Assembly (NCBI RefSeq): GCF_016679925.1
Contig: NZ_JAEQBW010000015.1
Span: 42,885 to 106,884 of the forward strand
Source of the DNA: Marivirga aurantiaca
GTDB taxonomy: Bacteria; Bacteroidota; Bacteroidia; Cytophagales; Cyclobacteriaceae
Length of the DNA stretch: 64,000 nucleotides
Direction of reading: 5' to 3'
In this document: positions 39,131 to 47,530 of the stretch, in pieces
Position numbering within the stretch: position 1 is the first letter of the stretch
Layout of the letters: each line of letters starts with the position of its first letter
The notes under the pieces: model-generated
What the model saw: only the letters and a program-made list of their open reading frames with translations
Told to the model about the DNA's origin: nothing
The model's database searches: none
Made by a program: the position numbers and the translations under genes

Positions 39131-41032
39131 TTAGGCTTTAGTTAAAGTGAATTTTTCGATTCCTGCTTTTAAGTCTTCTGCAATTTTACTTAGTTGGGTG
39201 CTTGATGCGGTAATTTCCTCCATTCCAGCATTTAATTCCTGAGAAGAGCTGGCAATTTGTTGTGTTCCTGCTGCTGTTTCTTCAGCTACTACCACAATTT
39301 GTTCAATATTTTTCACCACTGCATCAATTGACTCTTTCTGGCCTAATGAAGAGGAAAGTATTTCTTTTGAGTGCTGGAAAGTTACATCACTTGAGCTGGC
39401 AATTTCCACGAAAATGCTTTCGGCATCTTTGGTAGCACTTCCACCTTCTTTCACACTGCTTTGCATACTCTCAATGGCTTTTCCTGCAGAAACAGTATCT
39501 TTTTGCACATCGCTAATGATTTTTTCAATGTCCACTGCTGATTTTCTGCTGTCTTCAGCCAATTTTCTAATTTCTTCTGCCACTACTGCAAATCCGCGAC
39601 CTGCATCACCAGCTCTGGCAGCTTCAATTGCAGCATTTAGGGCTAATAAATTAGTTTGTGCAGCTATATCGGTAATTACATTAAGTGTTCTGCCAATTTC
39701 TTCAGCACGTTCAGTAAGGATGGCTATAGAAGCAGAAGTTTTTTCTGCTGAGCTATCAATACCCGTCATATTAGCGACAAGGTTTTTGATGATTTTCAAA
39801 CCTTCTTCAGAACGTTTTTGCCCGTCTTCAGCAGTCTTTTTAATAATATCTGCCTTTCCCTGCATTTCCATAGATGACGTCATTACACCATCTACCAGTT
39901 TTGAAGATTCATCAGTTCTTAAAGCCTGATCTTGTGCACCCTTAGCCATTTGAGAAATTGCGGAAGCTACTTCATTTGAGCTGTTTTTGATGCTTTCACT
40001 TCTTGATAGCAAATCATCGGATGATTTGGCTACATAATCAGCACTGGTGTTGATTTTAGAAAGCACCTCATTCAGTCCGTTTAAGGCAGAATTTACTTCT
40101 CCCGCTACTTCTGAGTTACTATCTACACGTTTGGTTAAATCACCTTTAGCCATGGCACGGATGACCTCAATGATTTCCAATTGTTCCTCTGTAGATTTTT
40201 TACCGGCTATTTCTGCATGTTTTCTTGCGGTGATGTCCTGGGCATACTTCATTACCTTTACGACCTTGCCATTCTCATCAGGAATGGCGGTATAAGAAGC
40301 TTGTAACCAAAGCTCTTTACCATCTTTTCGGTAGCGTAGAAATTCACCTGTTTGAGATTCTCCGGACCCTAAAGCATTCCAGAAGGTTGTATAGTCGTTA
40401 CTTTGAGCATGTTTAGCCGAAACAAATATTTTATGATGTTTTCCTTTGATTTCATTCAAAGAATAGCCTACTGCATTTAAAAATTGATCATTTGCATTCA
40501 AAATGTTGCCCTTAGGATCAAACTCAATAGTAGCAAAGGCTTTATCCACTGCGGAAAGATAATTTTTGAGGTTTTTTTCACCTGCAAGTTCTGCTTGTTT
40601 TCTTTTAGTAATATCCTGTCCATATTTAATTACCTTTGCTACTTTACCGGATTCATCTTTTATACTTGTATAGGAAGCTTGCAGCCACAGCTCATCGCCA
40701 TTTTTACAATACCTCAAAAATTCACCTGTTTGTGATTGTCCGTCAGCCAATGCTTTCCAGAAGGCTTTATACTCTTTACTGTTGGCATATTCATCTGATA
40801 CAAAAATCCGGTGATGCTCTCCTTTGATTTCTTTTAGCTTATAACCTGTGGCGGTTAAAAAATCAGCATTGGCATTTAAAATAATTCCCTCAGGGTTAAA
40901 TTCAATGGAGGCGAAAGCATTATCAATAGCCTCAAGGTAGTTTTTAAGGTTTTCGGAATCGGTATCAATAGCTACTGTTCCAGTGGGCTTGGTAACTATG
41001 TTTTCTTTTAAATTAGTGGCTGCTTTTACCAT
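39131..41032 (-). CDS. Soluble methyl-accepting chemotaxis protein with tandem PAS domains
   Basis: A 633-aa receptor without signal peptide or membrane segments. Two PAS domains (about 24-140 and 148-262) are close copies of each other ([20 protein letters not shown] versus [20 protein letters not shown]; both end in a [13 protein letters not shown] strand). A HAMP-like helix pair follows (about 280-335, [20 protein letters not shown]), then the MCP signalling coil with hairpin tip [24 protein letters not shown] residues (about 465-495, [20 protein letters not shown]). It probably senses an internal cue such as redox or energy state through PAS-bound cofactor. First gene of the operon. Confidence 0.95.
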   Translation of the reverse strand: MVKAATNLKENIVTKPTGTVAIDTDSENLKNYLEAIDNAFASIEFNPEGIILNANADFLTATGYKLKEIKGEHHRIFVSDEYANSKEYKAFWKALADGQSQTGEFLRYCKNGDELWLQASYTSIKDESGKVAKVIKYGQDITKRKQAELAGEKNLKNYLSAVDKAFATIEFDPKGNILNANDQFLNAVGYSLNEIKGKHHKIFVSAKHAQSNDYTTFWNALGSGESQTGEFLRYRKDGKELWLQASYTAIPDENGKVVKVMKYAQDITARKHAEIAGKKSTEEQLEIIEVIRAMAKGDLTKRVDSNSEVAGEVNSALNGLNEVLSKINTSADYVAKSSDDLLSRSESIKNSSNEVASAISQMAKGAQDQALRTDESSKLVDGVMTSSMEMQGKADIIKKTAEDGQKRSEEGLKIIKNLVANMTGIDSSAEKTSASIAILTERAEEIGRTLNVITDIAAQTNLLALNAAIEAARAGDAGRGFAVVAEEIRKLAEDSRKSAVDIEKIISDVQKDTVSAGKAIESMQSSVKEGGSATKDAESIFVEIASSSDVTFQHSKEILSSSLGQKESIDAVVKNIEQIVVVAEETAAGTQQIASSSQELNAGMEEITASSTQLSKIAEDLKAGIEKFTLTKA

Positions 41033-41101
41033 AATATTATCTTAATTTTTAGTGATAGGGTGAAGCTAGTCAAGGAAGAAATGGTAATCAATCCATATAT
41101 T

Positions 41102-41130
41102 TCTGTATTTTTTATAGTAATAAATACAGA
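41102..41130. promoter_or_regulatory. Inverted repeat upstream of the chemotaxis operon
   Basis: TCTGTATTT (41102-41110) and AAATACAGA (41122-41130) form a perfect 9-bp inverted repeat with an 11-nt spacer, 70 nt before the MCP start. It could be an operator or a leader hairpin of the operon. Confidence 0.45.
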
Positions 41131-41387
41131 GTTTATTAGTAGGTAACTTTACTTATATAATATTTTAAATTATTATAAATCAGTGTATTAAAAGAATTCG
41201 TCAAAAAGAGTTATGATTTTTTCAAGAATTACACCTAGGATTCTTCCTTTACTATTGCTGATAACCATATGCACATATGAGAATAATTTTCCTGCCTTTT
41301 TTGGCCATTCAGCCAGTAGTTTGATACATTTTTTATCTTATTAAATAAATGTACCCACACCAGCTATTAGTTATTACAGTGGAATCT

Positions 41388-41569
41388 TTAATTTACCTCT
41401 TTTTCAACTTGACTTTTGATTGCTTCAGAGCTTAAGTTTTCGCCACATTCAGTTGGTCAAAAACTTTTTCATCAGATTCACTGCCCGATACTTCTTTTGG
41501 TTCAGCTGATATAACTTGTTCCGAGACTTTTAGAAATTTGTAAATGCCATGGACAACTTTATGATCAGT
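41388..41569 (-). pseudogene. Possible decayed C-terminal end of an MCP-like gene
   Basis: On the minus strand, 45 codons are open from 41569, giving VVHGIYKFLKVSEQVISAEP and ending QLNVAKT before a stop; a shift of one frame continues as LSSEAIKSQVEKEVN before another stop at 41388. Composition is coding-like (Lys/Glu/Ser/Val). The IYKFLKVSE part resembles the hydrophobic xxFFKVxx ends of many chemoreceptors. This is tentative: the stretch is short and no start or domain is left. Confidence 0.25.
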
Positions 41570-41740
41570 TCATGATTCATAGAAAGTATGCTAAAACTTC
41601 TAGGTAAAAATTAGAATATCAGCAAAAGTTACTAAATTAACTTTGGTTCAATTCATTGATAAATTTGATTTTAATAGACTAATCAATAACTTAAGAGTCG
41701 TAATTATTCAATTGGCACAAGGGTTAGGTATGCTTAAAAT

Positions 41741-43153
41741 ATGCAATCAAATAAAGTTTTAATTGTTGAGGATGAACCCATGGTGGGTATGTACTTAGAA
41801 AGTGTACTCAGAAAAGCTAATTATGAAATATTGGGATTGTTAACTAGTGGTTTGGAAGCTATAAACTTTGTAAAACTACATACTCCGGATATTATTTTAT
41901 TGGACGTAATGCTGGAAGGTTTATACGATGGAATAGAAACCTCAATTGAAATCAACAAGCTTAAAAATATTCCTGTAATTTATCTTACCGGCTTAAATGA
42001 TAGCAGTAGTATTAATAGGGCTAAAATCACCTTTCCGTATAGTTTTATATATAAGCCATTTGCCGAAATGGAATTATTGGCAAATATGGAACTTACTCTT
42101 TTTAAACATCAATATGAACTTGCGAATCAGGCATCTCAAAATTTGCTTTCAACAATATTAAGTGAAATGGAAAGCGGGGTGGTGGTGGTAGATGTTGACT
42201 TTAGAATTAAATATATAAATAATTTTGGGAGTAAGTTGTTAAATATTTCTGCTGATGTAGTAACAGACTATGTTTTAGGAGCGAAACTACATTTGAGTAG
42301 TTTAGATGACAACCTTATTTCAGGAAAAGAGCTGAAAATGTTAAATTCAGAATTAGATAATAATCTTATTCTGAACATGAACTTTGGAGAGAATAAGTAT
42401 CCTATCAATAATATTTATATTACTACCGCAAATTTTTTTAAAGCTGAGCAAGATCAATTTTTAATTATGTTTGCCGATGCTACTCTTGAATTAGAAAGAT
42501 TGAGAAATACTAAATTAAGGGAACAGCAAAAGCTTGCGGCACAATTAGAAGGAGTAGAAAATGAGCGAGCAAGGATTAGTAGAGATTTACACGATGGCAT
42601 TGGACAAATGTTAAATCTAATAAAAATGAAAATGAGTTCTTTAGAAGATAAAGGGGCAATCAATACTGAGATTACTCACTTACTTAATCAAACCATAGAA
42701 GAAACTAAGAAAATATCTAATGATTTAATGCCTTCCAAATTAAGGGAATTTGATCTTCAGAGCTGCTTATTTCAATTATGTGAAACTTTTAAAGGTTTTG
42801 GTGTTGCGGTAGACTTCAATTCTAACTTGAAACCCAAGGAATTAGAAGTGCACAAAATTAATATTTACAGAATAGTGCAAGAAGCTTTTAACAATAGCTT
42901 AAAACATGCCCATGCAAAGAAAATATCCCTACAGATTTACAAGGATAATAGTAATGTTCAAATTACTATAGAAGATGATGGCATTGGTTTCGATACTTGC
43001 AGAATGCGTGAAGGGAATTCAAAATTACAATGCCATGGTTTAGTTAATATTAAAGATAGGGTAAATGCAATGCATGGAGAGATGGACTTGAACTCTGATA
43101 GCCAATTTGGTACCAGTATTATCATCCATTTGAAAGGAGAAAATTATGCTTAA
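41741..43153 (+). CDS. Receiver-histidine kinase fusion (NarX-type HisKA_3)
   Basis: A 470-aa cytoplasmic protein. The N-terminal receiver has D55 (IILLDVMLEGLYDG) and K in IYKPFAEMEL. A PAS-like middle (about 135-250, LLSTILSEMESGVVVVDVDF) follows. The kinase core is HisKA_3 with H284 in RISRDLHDGIGQMLNLIKMK and an ATPase domain (EAFNNSLKHAHAKKISLQI; EDDGIGFD; GLVNIKDRVNAMHGEM). This family phosphorylates LuxR-type regulators. The stop overlaps the next gene by 8 nt, so that regulator is the probable partner. Confidence 0.9.
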   Translation: MQSNKVLIVEDEPMVGMYLESVLRKANYEILGLLTSGLEAINFVKLHTPDIILLDVMLEGLYDGIETSIEINKLKNIPVIYLTGLNDSSSINRAKITFPYSFIYKPFAEMELLANMELTLFKHQYELANQASQNLLSTILSEMESGVVVVDVDFRIKYINNFGSKLLNISADVVTDYVLGAKLHLSSLDDNLISGKELKMLNSELDNNLILNMNFGENKYPINNIYITTANFFKAEQDQFLIMFADATLELERLRNTKLREQQKLAAQLEGVENERARISRDLHDGIGQMLNLIKMKMSSLEDKGAINTEITHLLNQTIEETKKISNDLMPSKLREFDLQSCLFQLCETFKGFGVAVDFNSNLKPKELEVHKINIYRIVQEAFNNSLKHAHAKKISLQIYKDNSNVQITIEDDGIGFDTCRMREGNSKLQCHGLVNIKDRVNAMHGEMDLNSDSQFGTSIIIHLKGENYA

Positions 43154-43796
43154 AGTTTTATTGGCCGATGATCATCACTTAATGAGGGATGGAATTAAAA
43201 TGTTTTTAGAATCTGATAAAGGAATTAAAGTAATAGGAGAGGCCAAAAATGGACAAGAAGCCATTGAAATGAGCAATATTTTGGAGCCTGACCTATTATT
43301 GATGGACATTTCCATGCCTGAAAAAAATGGGATAGAGGCTGCTACAGAAATTCTGATGAATAAATATGTGCCCAAAATAATTATGTTGAGCATGTACCTA
43401 GATGAAAAATACATTAATACATGCATGGAAAACGGGGTTCATGGCTACATTCATAAAGGAGCTGCAAAAGAAGAACTTTTAGAAGGTGTGAAAAAAGTGA
43501 TGGAAGGCCAAAATTTCTATAGCAAAGAGGTGAGAGAGGTGATGGTGAGCAATTACATTCGTAACCTCAAACAAAAAAAGAAAATGCTTACTCAGGAGAA
43601 GATTGTAATTACTAAAAGGGAACTAGAAGTAATTAAACTCATTATGAAAGGTTATTCCAGTTTACAAATAGCTGATACCTTATATATAAGTAATAGAACA
43701 GTTGACACTCACCGAGCAAATCTCATGCAAAAACTGGGAGTGAAAAATTCCATCGAACTTATAAATAAGGTGACAGAGCTCGACTTAATCGAGTAG
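43146..43796 (+). CDS. LuxR/NarL-family response regulator
   Basis: A 216-aa regulator: receiver domain with D54 (LLLMDISMPEKNG) and KGAAKEELLEG region, and a C-terminal LuxR helix-turn-helix (about 153-210, ITKRELEVIKLIMKGYSSLQ then SNRTVDTHRANLMQKLGV). It should bind DNA when phosphorylated by the upstream overlapping kinase. Targets unknown; the nearby che operon is a candidate by position only. Confidence 0.93.
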   Translation: MLKVLLADDHHLMRDGIKMFLESDKGIKVIGEAKNGQEAIEMSNILEPDLLLMDISMPEKNGIEAATEILMNKYVPKIIMLSMYLDEKYINTCMENGVHGYIHKGAAKEELLEGVKKVMEGQNFYSKEVREVMVSNYIRNLKQKKKMLTQEKIVITKRELEVIKLIMKGYSSLQIADTLYISNRTVDTHRANLMQKLGVKNSIELINKVTELDLIE

Positions 43797-43908
43797 CAAA
43801 GGAGATTTTGAAGAAATAAATTAGTTGATCAGCAAGTATTGAAAAAGCTCCTTTAAATCAACCTGAATATTTATCCTAATGCTATAACCATAAATTCCCC
43901 TAATAAGT

Positions 43909-43916
43909 TAATTTTG
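43909..43916 (+). promoter_or_regulatory. Promoter -7 box of the MFS gene
   Basis: TAATTTTG followed by CGG fits TAnnTTTG; it is 11 nt before the ATG at 43928, giving a very short leader. The -33 element is not clear. Confidence 0.45.
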
Positions 43917-43927
43917 CGGACTACAAA

Positions 43928-45118
43928 ATGATGCGAAAAACGCCATTATACACTAAGGATTTCCTCCTACACTGCTTCAGCTATCTGATTATGGCTGTTT
44001 CTTTCTATTTGCTTTTACCCACTTTGCCCACTTTTGTGACTGATGTATTAGGCGAAAACAAGGATAAGGTAGGCTATATTATTGGAATTTATGCTTTATC
44101 GGCTCTTTTAGTAAGGCCTATTAGTGGCTACCTGTTCGATAAATATGGACGTAGAAAATTGTTTTTGATTTCCATGCTTTTGTATGCGGTGGTAATGGCT
44201 TCTTACGGATTAGCTGCTTCTTTTGGTTTTTTGTTATTCCTGAGACTAATAAATGGTGGTGTATGGGGAGTAGTGACCACTGGTGGAGGTACTATTACTT
44301 CGGATATAGTGCCTGAAGGAAGAAGAGGTGAGGGGATTGGTATTTTTGGGTTGTCGATGACTTTGAGCATGGCTGTTGGCCCACTGATAGGCTTACAAAT
44401 TTTGAAAGAAAGTGGCAGTTATAGTGTTTTGTTTGTGACTGCCGGTGTACTTTGTTTGATAGCAGTTGGAATGTCATTTATGGTGAACCATCCTGCGATA
44501 GGGAACAGGCAGAACAAACTGGAGTGGGCAAATGTATTTGAACCCAAAGTATTGAAAGTGTCATTAGTGATGTTGTTTCTGGCATTTCCATTTGCAGGAG
44601 TAATGTCATTTATTACCTTATTTGCCAAGGAACTTTCTCTTGAAAGTACTGGCTTGTTCTTTCTGATTTATGCAGCAGGAGTAAGTATCATTCGTCCGCT
44701 TACGGGAAAAATGATGGATAAAAAAGGGCCTGGGTTTGTGATGGTGTTAAGTTTTGCAGGGACCATTTCAGGACTTGTTTTACTTTCGCAAAGTGAGGAA
44801 ATCTACGGCTTCCTTATTGCAGCCTTTGTGCTGGGCCTGGGCAATGGAATTGTGATGCCTACTCTCCAAACTATGGTTATTAATATGGTAAGGCCGCATA
44901 AAAGAGGAGTAGCTACTAGTACTTTTTTCTCCTCCATTGATTTAGGAATTGGAATTGGCGCCTTTTTACTTGGAAATATCGCTGAAATTTTCTCTCTTTC
45001 GCAGATGTATTTGTTCTGTGCCTTTATTACAGTTATTCCGATGGTTTTATTTTTCGGTATCACGCTTAAGGATTATAAGAAAAAGATAGAAATTTTAACA
45101 GCTGCCACCAATGTCTGA
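43928..45118 (+). CDS. Major facilitator superfamily transporter
   Basis: A 396-aa inner-membrane protein with about 12 hydrophobic segments. The loop 2-3 motif is RPISGYLFDKYGRRKLFLIS, and the second half repeats a similar motif (RPLTGKMMDKKGPGFVMVL). The TM4-5 region PEGRRGEGIGIFGLSMTLSM resembles drug/sugar efflux members (YfcJ/UPF0226-like). Substrate cannot be assigned. Its last 8 nt overlap the aminotransferase start, suggesting co-expression. Confidence 0.88.
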   Translation: MMRKTPLYTKDFLLHCFSYLIMAVSFYLLLPTLPTFVTDVLGENKDKVGYIIGIYALSALLVRPISGYLFDKYGRRKLFLISMLLYAVVMASYGLAASFGFLLFLRLINGGVWGVVTTGGGTITSDIVPEGRRGEGIGIFGLSMTLSMAVGPLIGLQILKESGSYSVLFVTAGVLCLIAVGMSFMVNHPAIGNRQNKLEWANVFEPKVLKVSLVMLFLAFPFAGVMSFITLFAKELSLESTGLFFLIYAAGVSIIRPLTGKMMDKKGPGFVMVLSFAGTISGLVLLSQSEEIYGFLIAAFVLGLGNGIVMPTLQTMVINMVRPHKRGVATSTFFSSIDLGIGIGAFLLGNIAEIFSLSQMYLFCAFITVIPMVLFFGITLKDYKKKIEILTAATNV

Positions 45119-46193
45119 TATTTATTTTACCCCCGGCCCTACAGCCCTTTATTTTACTGCCGAAGAACATATTAAAAATGCGATTCGAAATGGAGTAGTA
45201 AGCACTTCTCACAGAGGGCAACAATTCAAGGATATCTACAAAGCCTGTGCTGATAACCTGAAAGAGTTAATGAATATTCCGGATAATTACCATGTATTAA
45301 TTACTTCCTCCGCGAATGAAGCATGGGAAAGGATTATTCAAAATTGTGTACGTTCCGATAGTTATCATATTAGTAACGGTCCTTTTGCAGCCCGTTTTGA
45401 GAAAGTGGCTTCCCAGCTTCAGAAGAGAACCCATGACTTGAAACTGGCAGATGGAGGGATTCCTTCTTTAGAGCAGATCGATGTGCCTGAGAAGGCAGAA
45501 ATTGTAACTATTTGCTTAAATGAATCAGGTACGGGAGCAGCTTTCCCTTTAGCTCTCATTAACCAAATCCGAGAAAAGTATCCTGAAAAATTGATTGCCA
45601 TTGATGGTGTATCGGCAGTTCCGGTGACACCTGTAGATTTTACAAAAATAGATACCCTTTATTTTTCGGTACAGAAAGCTTTTGGCTTACCGGCAGGACT
45701 TGGTATATGGATCGCTAATGAGCGTTGTTTATCCAAAGCAGTAGAGCTTGCAAATGAGGGATTGATGATAGGTTCTTACCATCAGCTTCCTGAGATGGTG
45801 GAAAAAGCTATGGAATATCAAACTACGGAAACTCCAAACATACTGGGTATATATACTTTGGCCAAAGTAGCAGAAGATATGCTTACAAAAGGTGTTACGG
45901 CCATTAGAAGGGAAATAGACTATAAAGCGGCTATTTTAAATATTGCAGTGGAAGAGCATCCGCAATTATCCCATTTTATTGAAAACCCAGCGTATAGAAG
46001 CAAAACAGTATCTGTTATTAAAACATCATTTGAGAATTCTAAATTAATTAATCATCTAAAAGAAAAGCATATTCAGATTGGTACGGGTTATGGAAAGTAT
46101 AAGCCGGAGCATATTCGGATTGCAAATTTCCCTACACACTCTAAAGAGCAAATGGAAATGCTGGTAGATATGATCTCAGCATTTAAAGTCTGA
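45111..46193 (+). CDS. Class V aminotransferase
   Basis: A 360-aa PLP enzyme. The N-terminus YFTPGPTALYFTAEEHIKNA and VSTSHRGQQFKDIYK resembles phosphoserine and alanine-glyoxylate aminotransferases. The PLP lysine is K189 in FSVQKAFGLPAGLG, and the cofactor Asp is in LIAIDGVSAVPV. The family includes SerC, AGT and cysteine desulfurase-like enzymes; SerC or a serine-pyruvate type is the best guess. The tight link to an MFS transporter gives no certain substrate. Confidence 0.8.
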   Translation: MSDIYFTPGPTALYFTAEEHIKNAIRNGVVSTSHRGQQFKDIYKACADNLKELMNIPDNYHVLITSSANEAWERIIQNCVRSDSYHISNGPFAARFEKVASQLQKRTHDLKLADGGIPSLEQIDVPEKAEIVTICLNESGTGAAFPLALINQIREKYPEKLIAIDGVSAVPVTPVDFTKIDTLYFSVQKAFGLPAGLGIWIANERCLSKAVELANEGLMIGSYHQLPEMVEKAMEYQTTETPNILGIYTLAKVAEDMLTKGVTAIRREIDYKAAILNIAVEEHPQLSHFIENPAYRSKTVSVIKTSFENSKLINHLKEKHIQIGTGYGKYKPEHIRIANFPTHSKEQMEMLVDMISAFKV

Positions 46194-46252
46194 TTCATAT
46201 ATTTTATTTATTTACTATCACATTAAAAGTGAATTTAGTAATTTGGTTCTTC

Positions 46253-47530
46253 ATGCAAGAGGATTTTCTACATTACATATGGCGTTACCAGAAATTTGCT
46301 TCAACAGACCTGCAAACAGTGGAGGGTGTCCCAATTCATGTGATAAAAACCGGATTTGCTCATACTAATGCAGGTCCTGATTTTCAGCAAGCTAAAGTGA
46401 AAATAGGTGAAATGGAATGGGCTGGTGCAGTAGAAATTCATATTAAAGCTTCTGATTGGAACAGACATTATCATCAGTCGGATCCAAATTATCAAAATGT
46501 GGTGCTACATGTGGTTTGGCAAGCAGACGAAGCTATATTACATCCTGACGGAACGGCTATTCCTACTTTGGAGCTAAAGGATAAAGTAGACTTAAGTTTA
46601 ATAGATTCTTATAAAAAGCTCGTTCAATCATCTGACGAGATTGCCTGCGCCCAACATTGGGAAGATATAGGAGACGTTTATAAGTCTGAAATGCTGGAGC
46701 GGGTTTTGGTTGAACGTTTGAACGATAAATCTGAAAAGGCAAGAAAATATTTTAATGAAGTAAAACAGGATTGGGAGGAGGTAAGTTACTTTATGCTTCT
46801 TTCGGCCATGGGTTTTAAAGTCAACCAACATCCTTTTGAAAGATTGGCAACAGTTTTGCCTTATTCATTTGTGAAAAAGATAAAACATCACCCGGAGTTG
46901 TTGGAAGCAGTTGTTTTTGGTGCTTCCGGTTTTCTTGAACAGGAGTTTATAGATGACTACCCGAATCAATTAAAAAAGGATTGGAAGTTTTTACGACATA
47001 AGCATTCGAGTATACTTCAGGATACTATGCAGCAGCATGAATGGAGATTCCTAAGACTGAGACCTACCAATTTCCCCACTGTACGATTGGCTCAGTTGGC
47101 TCAGTTACTCCATCAGTTGCCATCGTTATTTGATGCTTTTGTTTTGGAGATGAATACCAAAGAGCTTATGAAAAACTTTAGAGTTACTCCCCATGAGTAT
47201 TGGGAAAACCATTTTCAATTTGATGTGGAAAGCCCCCGGAAAAGCAAAAAACTGGGACGGTCTTCAGTTGATATCTTATTAATGAACACAGTACCTCCTC
47301 TATTGGCATTTTATGCCAAGGGGGTTGGAGAGGAAAGGTATGTGGATCAGGCCATTCAATTAATGAACACTTTAAAAGCGGAAAAGAATTTTATTAGCAG
47401 AAAATTTGAATCTTTGGGAATGAAAATTTCTACAGCTTCGGATTCTCAGGCTTTAATCCAACTACATAATGCCTATTGCCAACCAAAAAAATGTCTTTCA
47501 TGTAGTGTGGGGCTTTCTATTTTGAAATAA
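46253..47530 (+). CDS. DUF2851 family protein
   Basis: About 425 aa. It starts MQEDFLHYIWRYQKFASTDL and contains TGFAHTNAGPDFQQAKVKIG, VEIHIKASDWNRHYHQSDPN and VVLHVVWQADE, the hallmarks of DUF2851, whose function is unknown. Conserved His, Asp and Glu in the WxG-VEIH-WxxH region hint at a nuclease-like or metal site, but this is a guess. An in-frame GTG at 46229 would add a hydrophobic stretch not expected here; the ATG is chosen. C-terminal CQPKKCLSCSVG has three cysteines. Its stop overlaps the next start (TAATGA). Confidence 0.85.
   Translation: MQEDFLHYIWRYQKFASTDLQTVEGVPIHVIKTGFAHTNAGPDFQQAKVKIGEMEWAGAVEIHIKASDWNRHYHQSDPNYQNVVLHVVWQADEAILHPDGTAIPTLELKDKVDLSLIDSYKKLVQSSDEIACAQHWEDIGDVYKSEMLERVLVERLNDKSEKARKYFNEVKQDWEEVSYFMLLSAMGFKVNQHPFERLATVLPYSFVKKIKHHPELLEAVVFGASGFLEQEFIDDYPNQLKKDWKFLRHKHSSILQDTMQQHEWRFLRLRPTNFPTVRLAQLAQLLHQLPSLFDAFVLEMNTKELMKNFRVTPHEYWENHFQFDVESPRKSKKLGRSSVDILLMNTVPPLLAFYAKGVGEERYVDQAIQLMNTLKAEKNFISRKFESLGMKISTASDSQALIQLHNAYCQPKKCLSCSVGLSILK

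Larger units (their letters stand above)
41033..41740. other. 708-nt gene-poor region upstream of the chemotaxis operon
   Basis: This divergent region separates the minus-strand che operon from the plus-strand kinase gene. It holds an inverted repeat at 41102-41130 and a minus-strand stretch (41388-41569) that reads like a decayed coding end. I see no intact ORF, RNA gene or clear TAnnTTTG promoter facing the che genes. The rest is AT-rich without recognisable content. Confidence 0.6.

Noticed and set aside
39414..39929. Ser/Ala-rich 171-aa plus-strand ORF inside the MCP gene
   Set aside because: It is antisense to the conserved MCP signalling domain and has no family features.
43779..43793. 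CTCGA/TCGAG hairpin at the end of the LuxR-type gene as terminator
   Set aside because: It is within the coding end, short, and has no T run.
46229..46252. GTG start for the DUF2851 gene
   Set aside because: The extra eight residues are hydrophobic and unlike the family; the ATG at 46253 gives the expected MQEDFLHYIW start.
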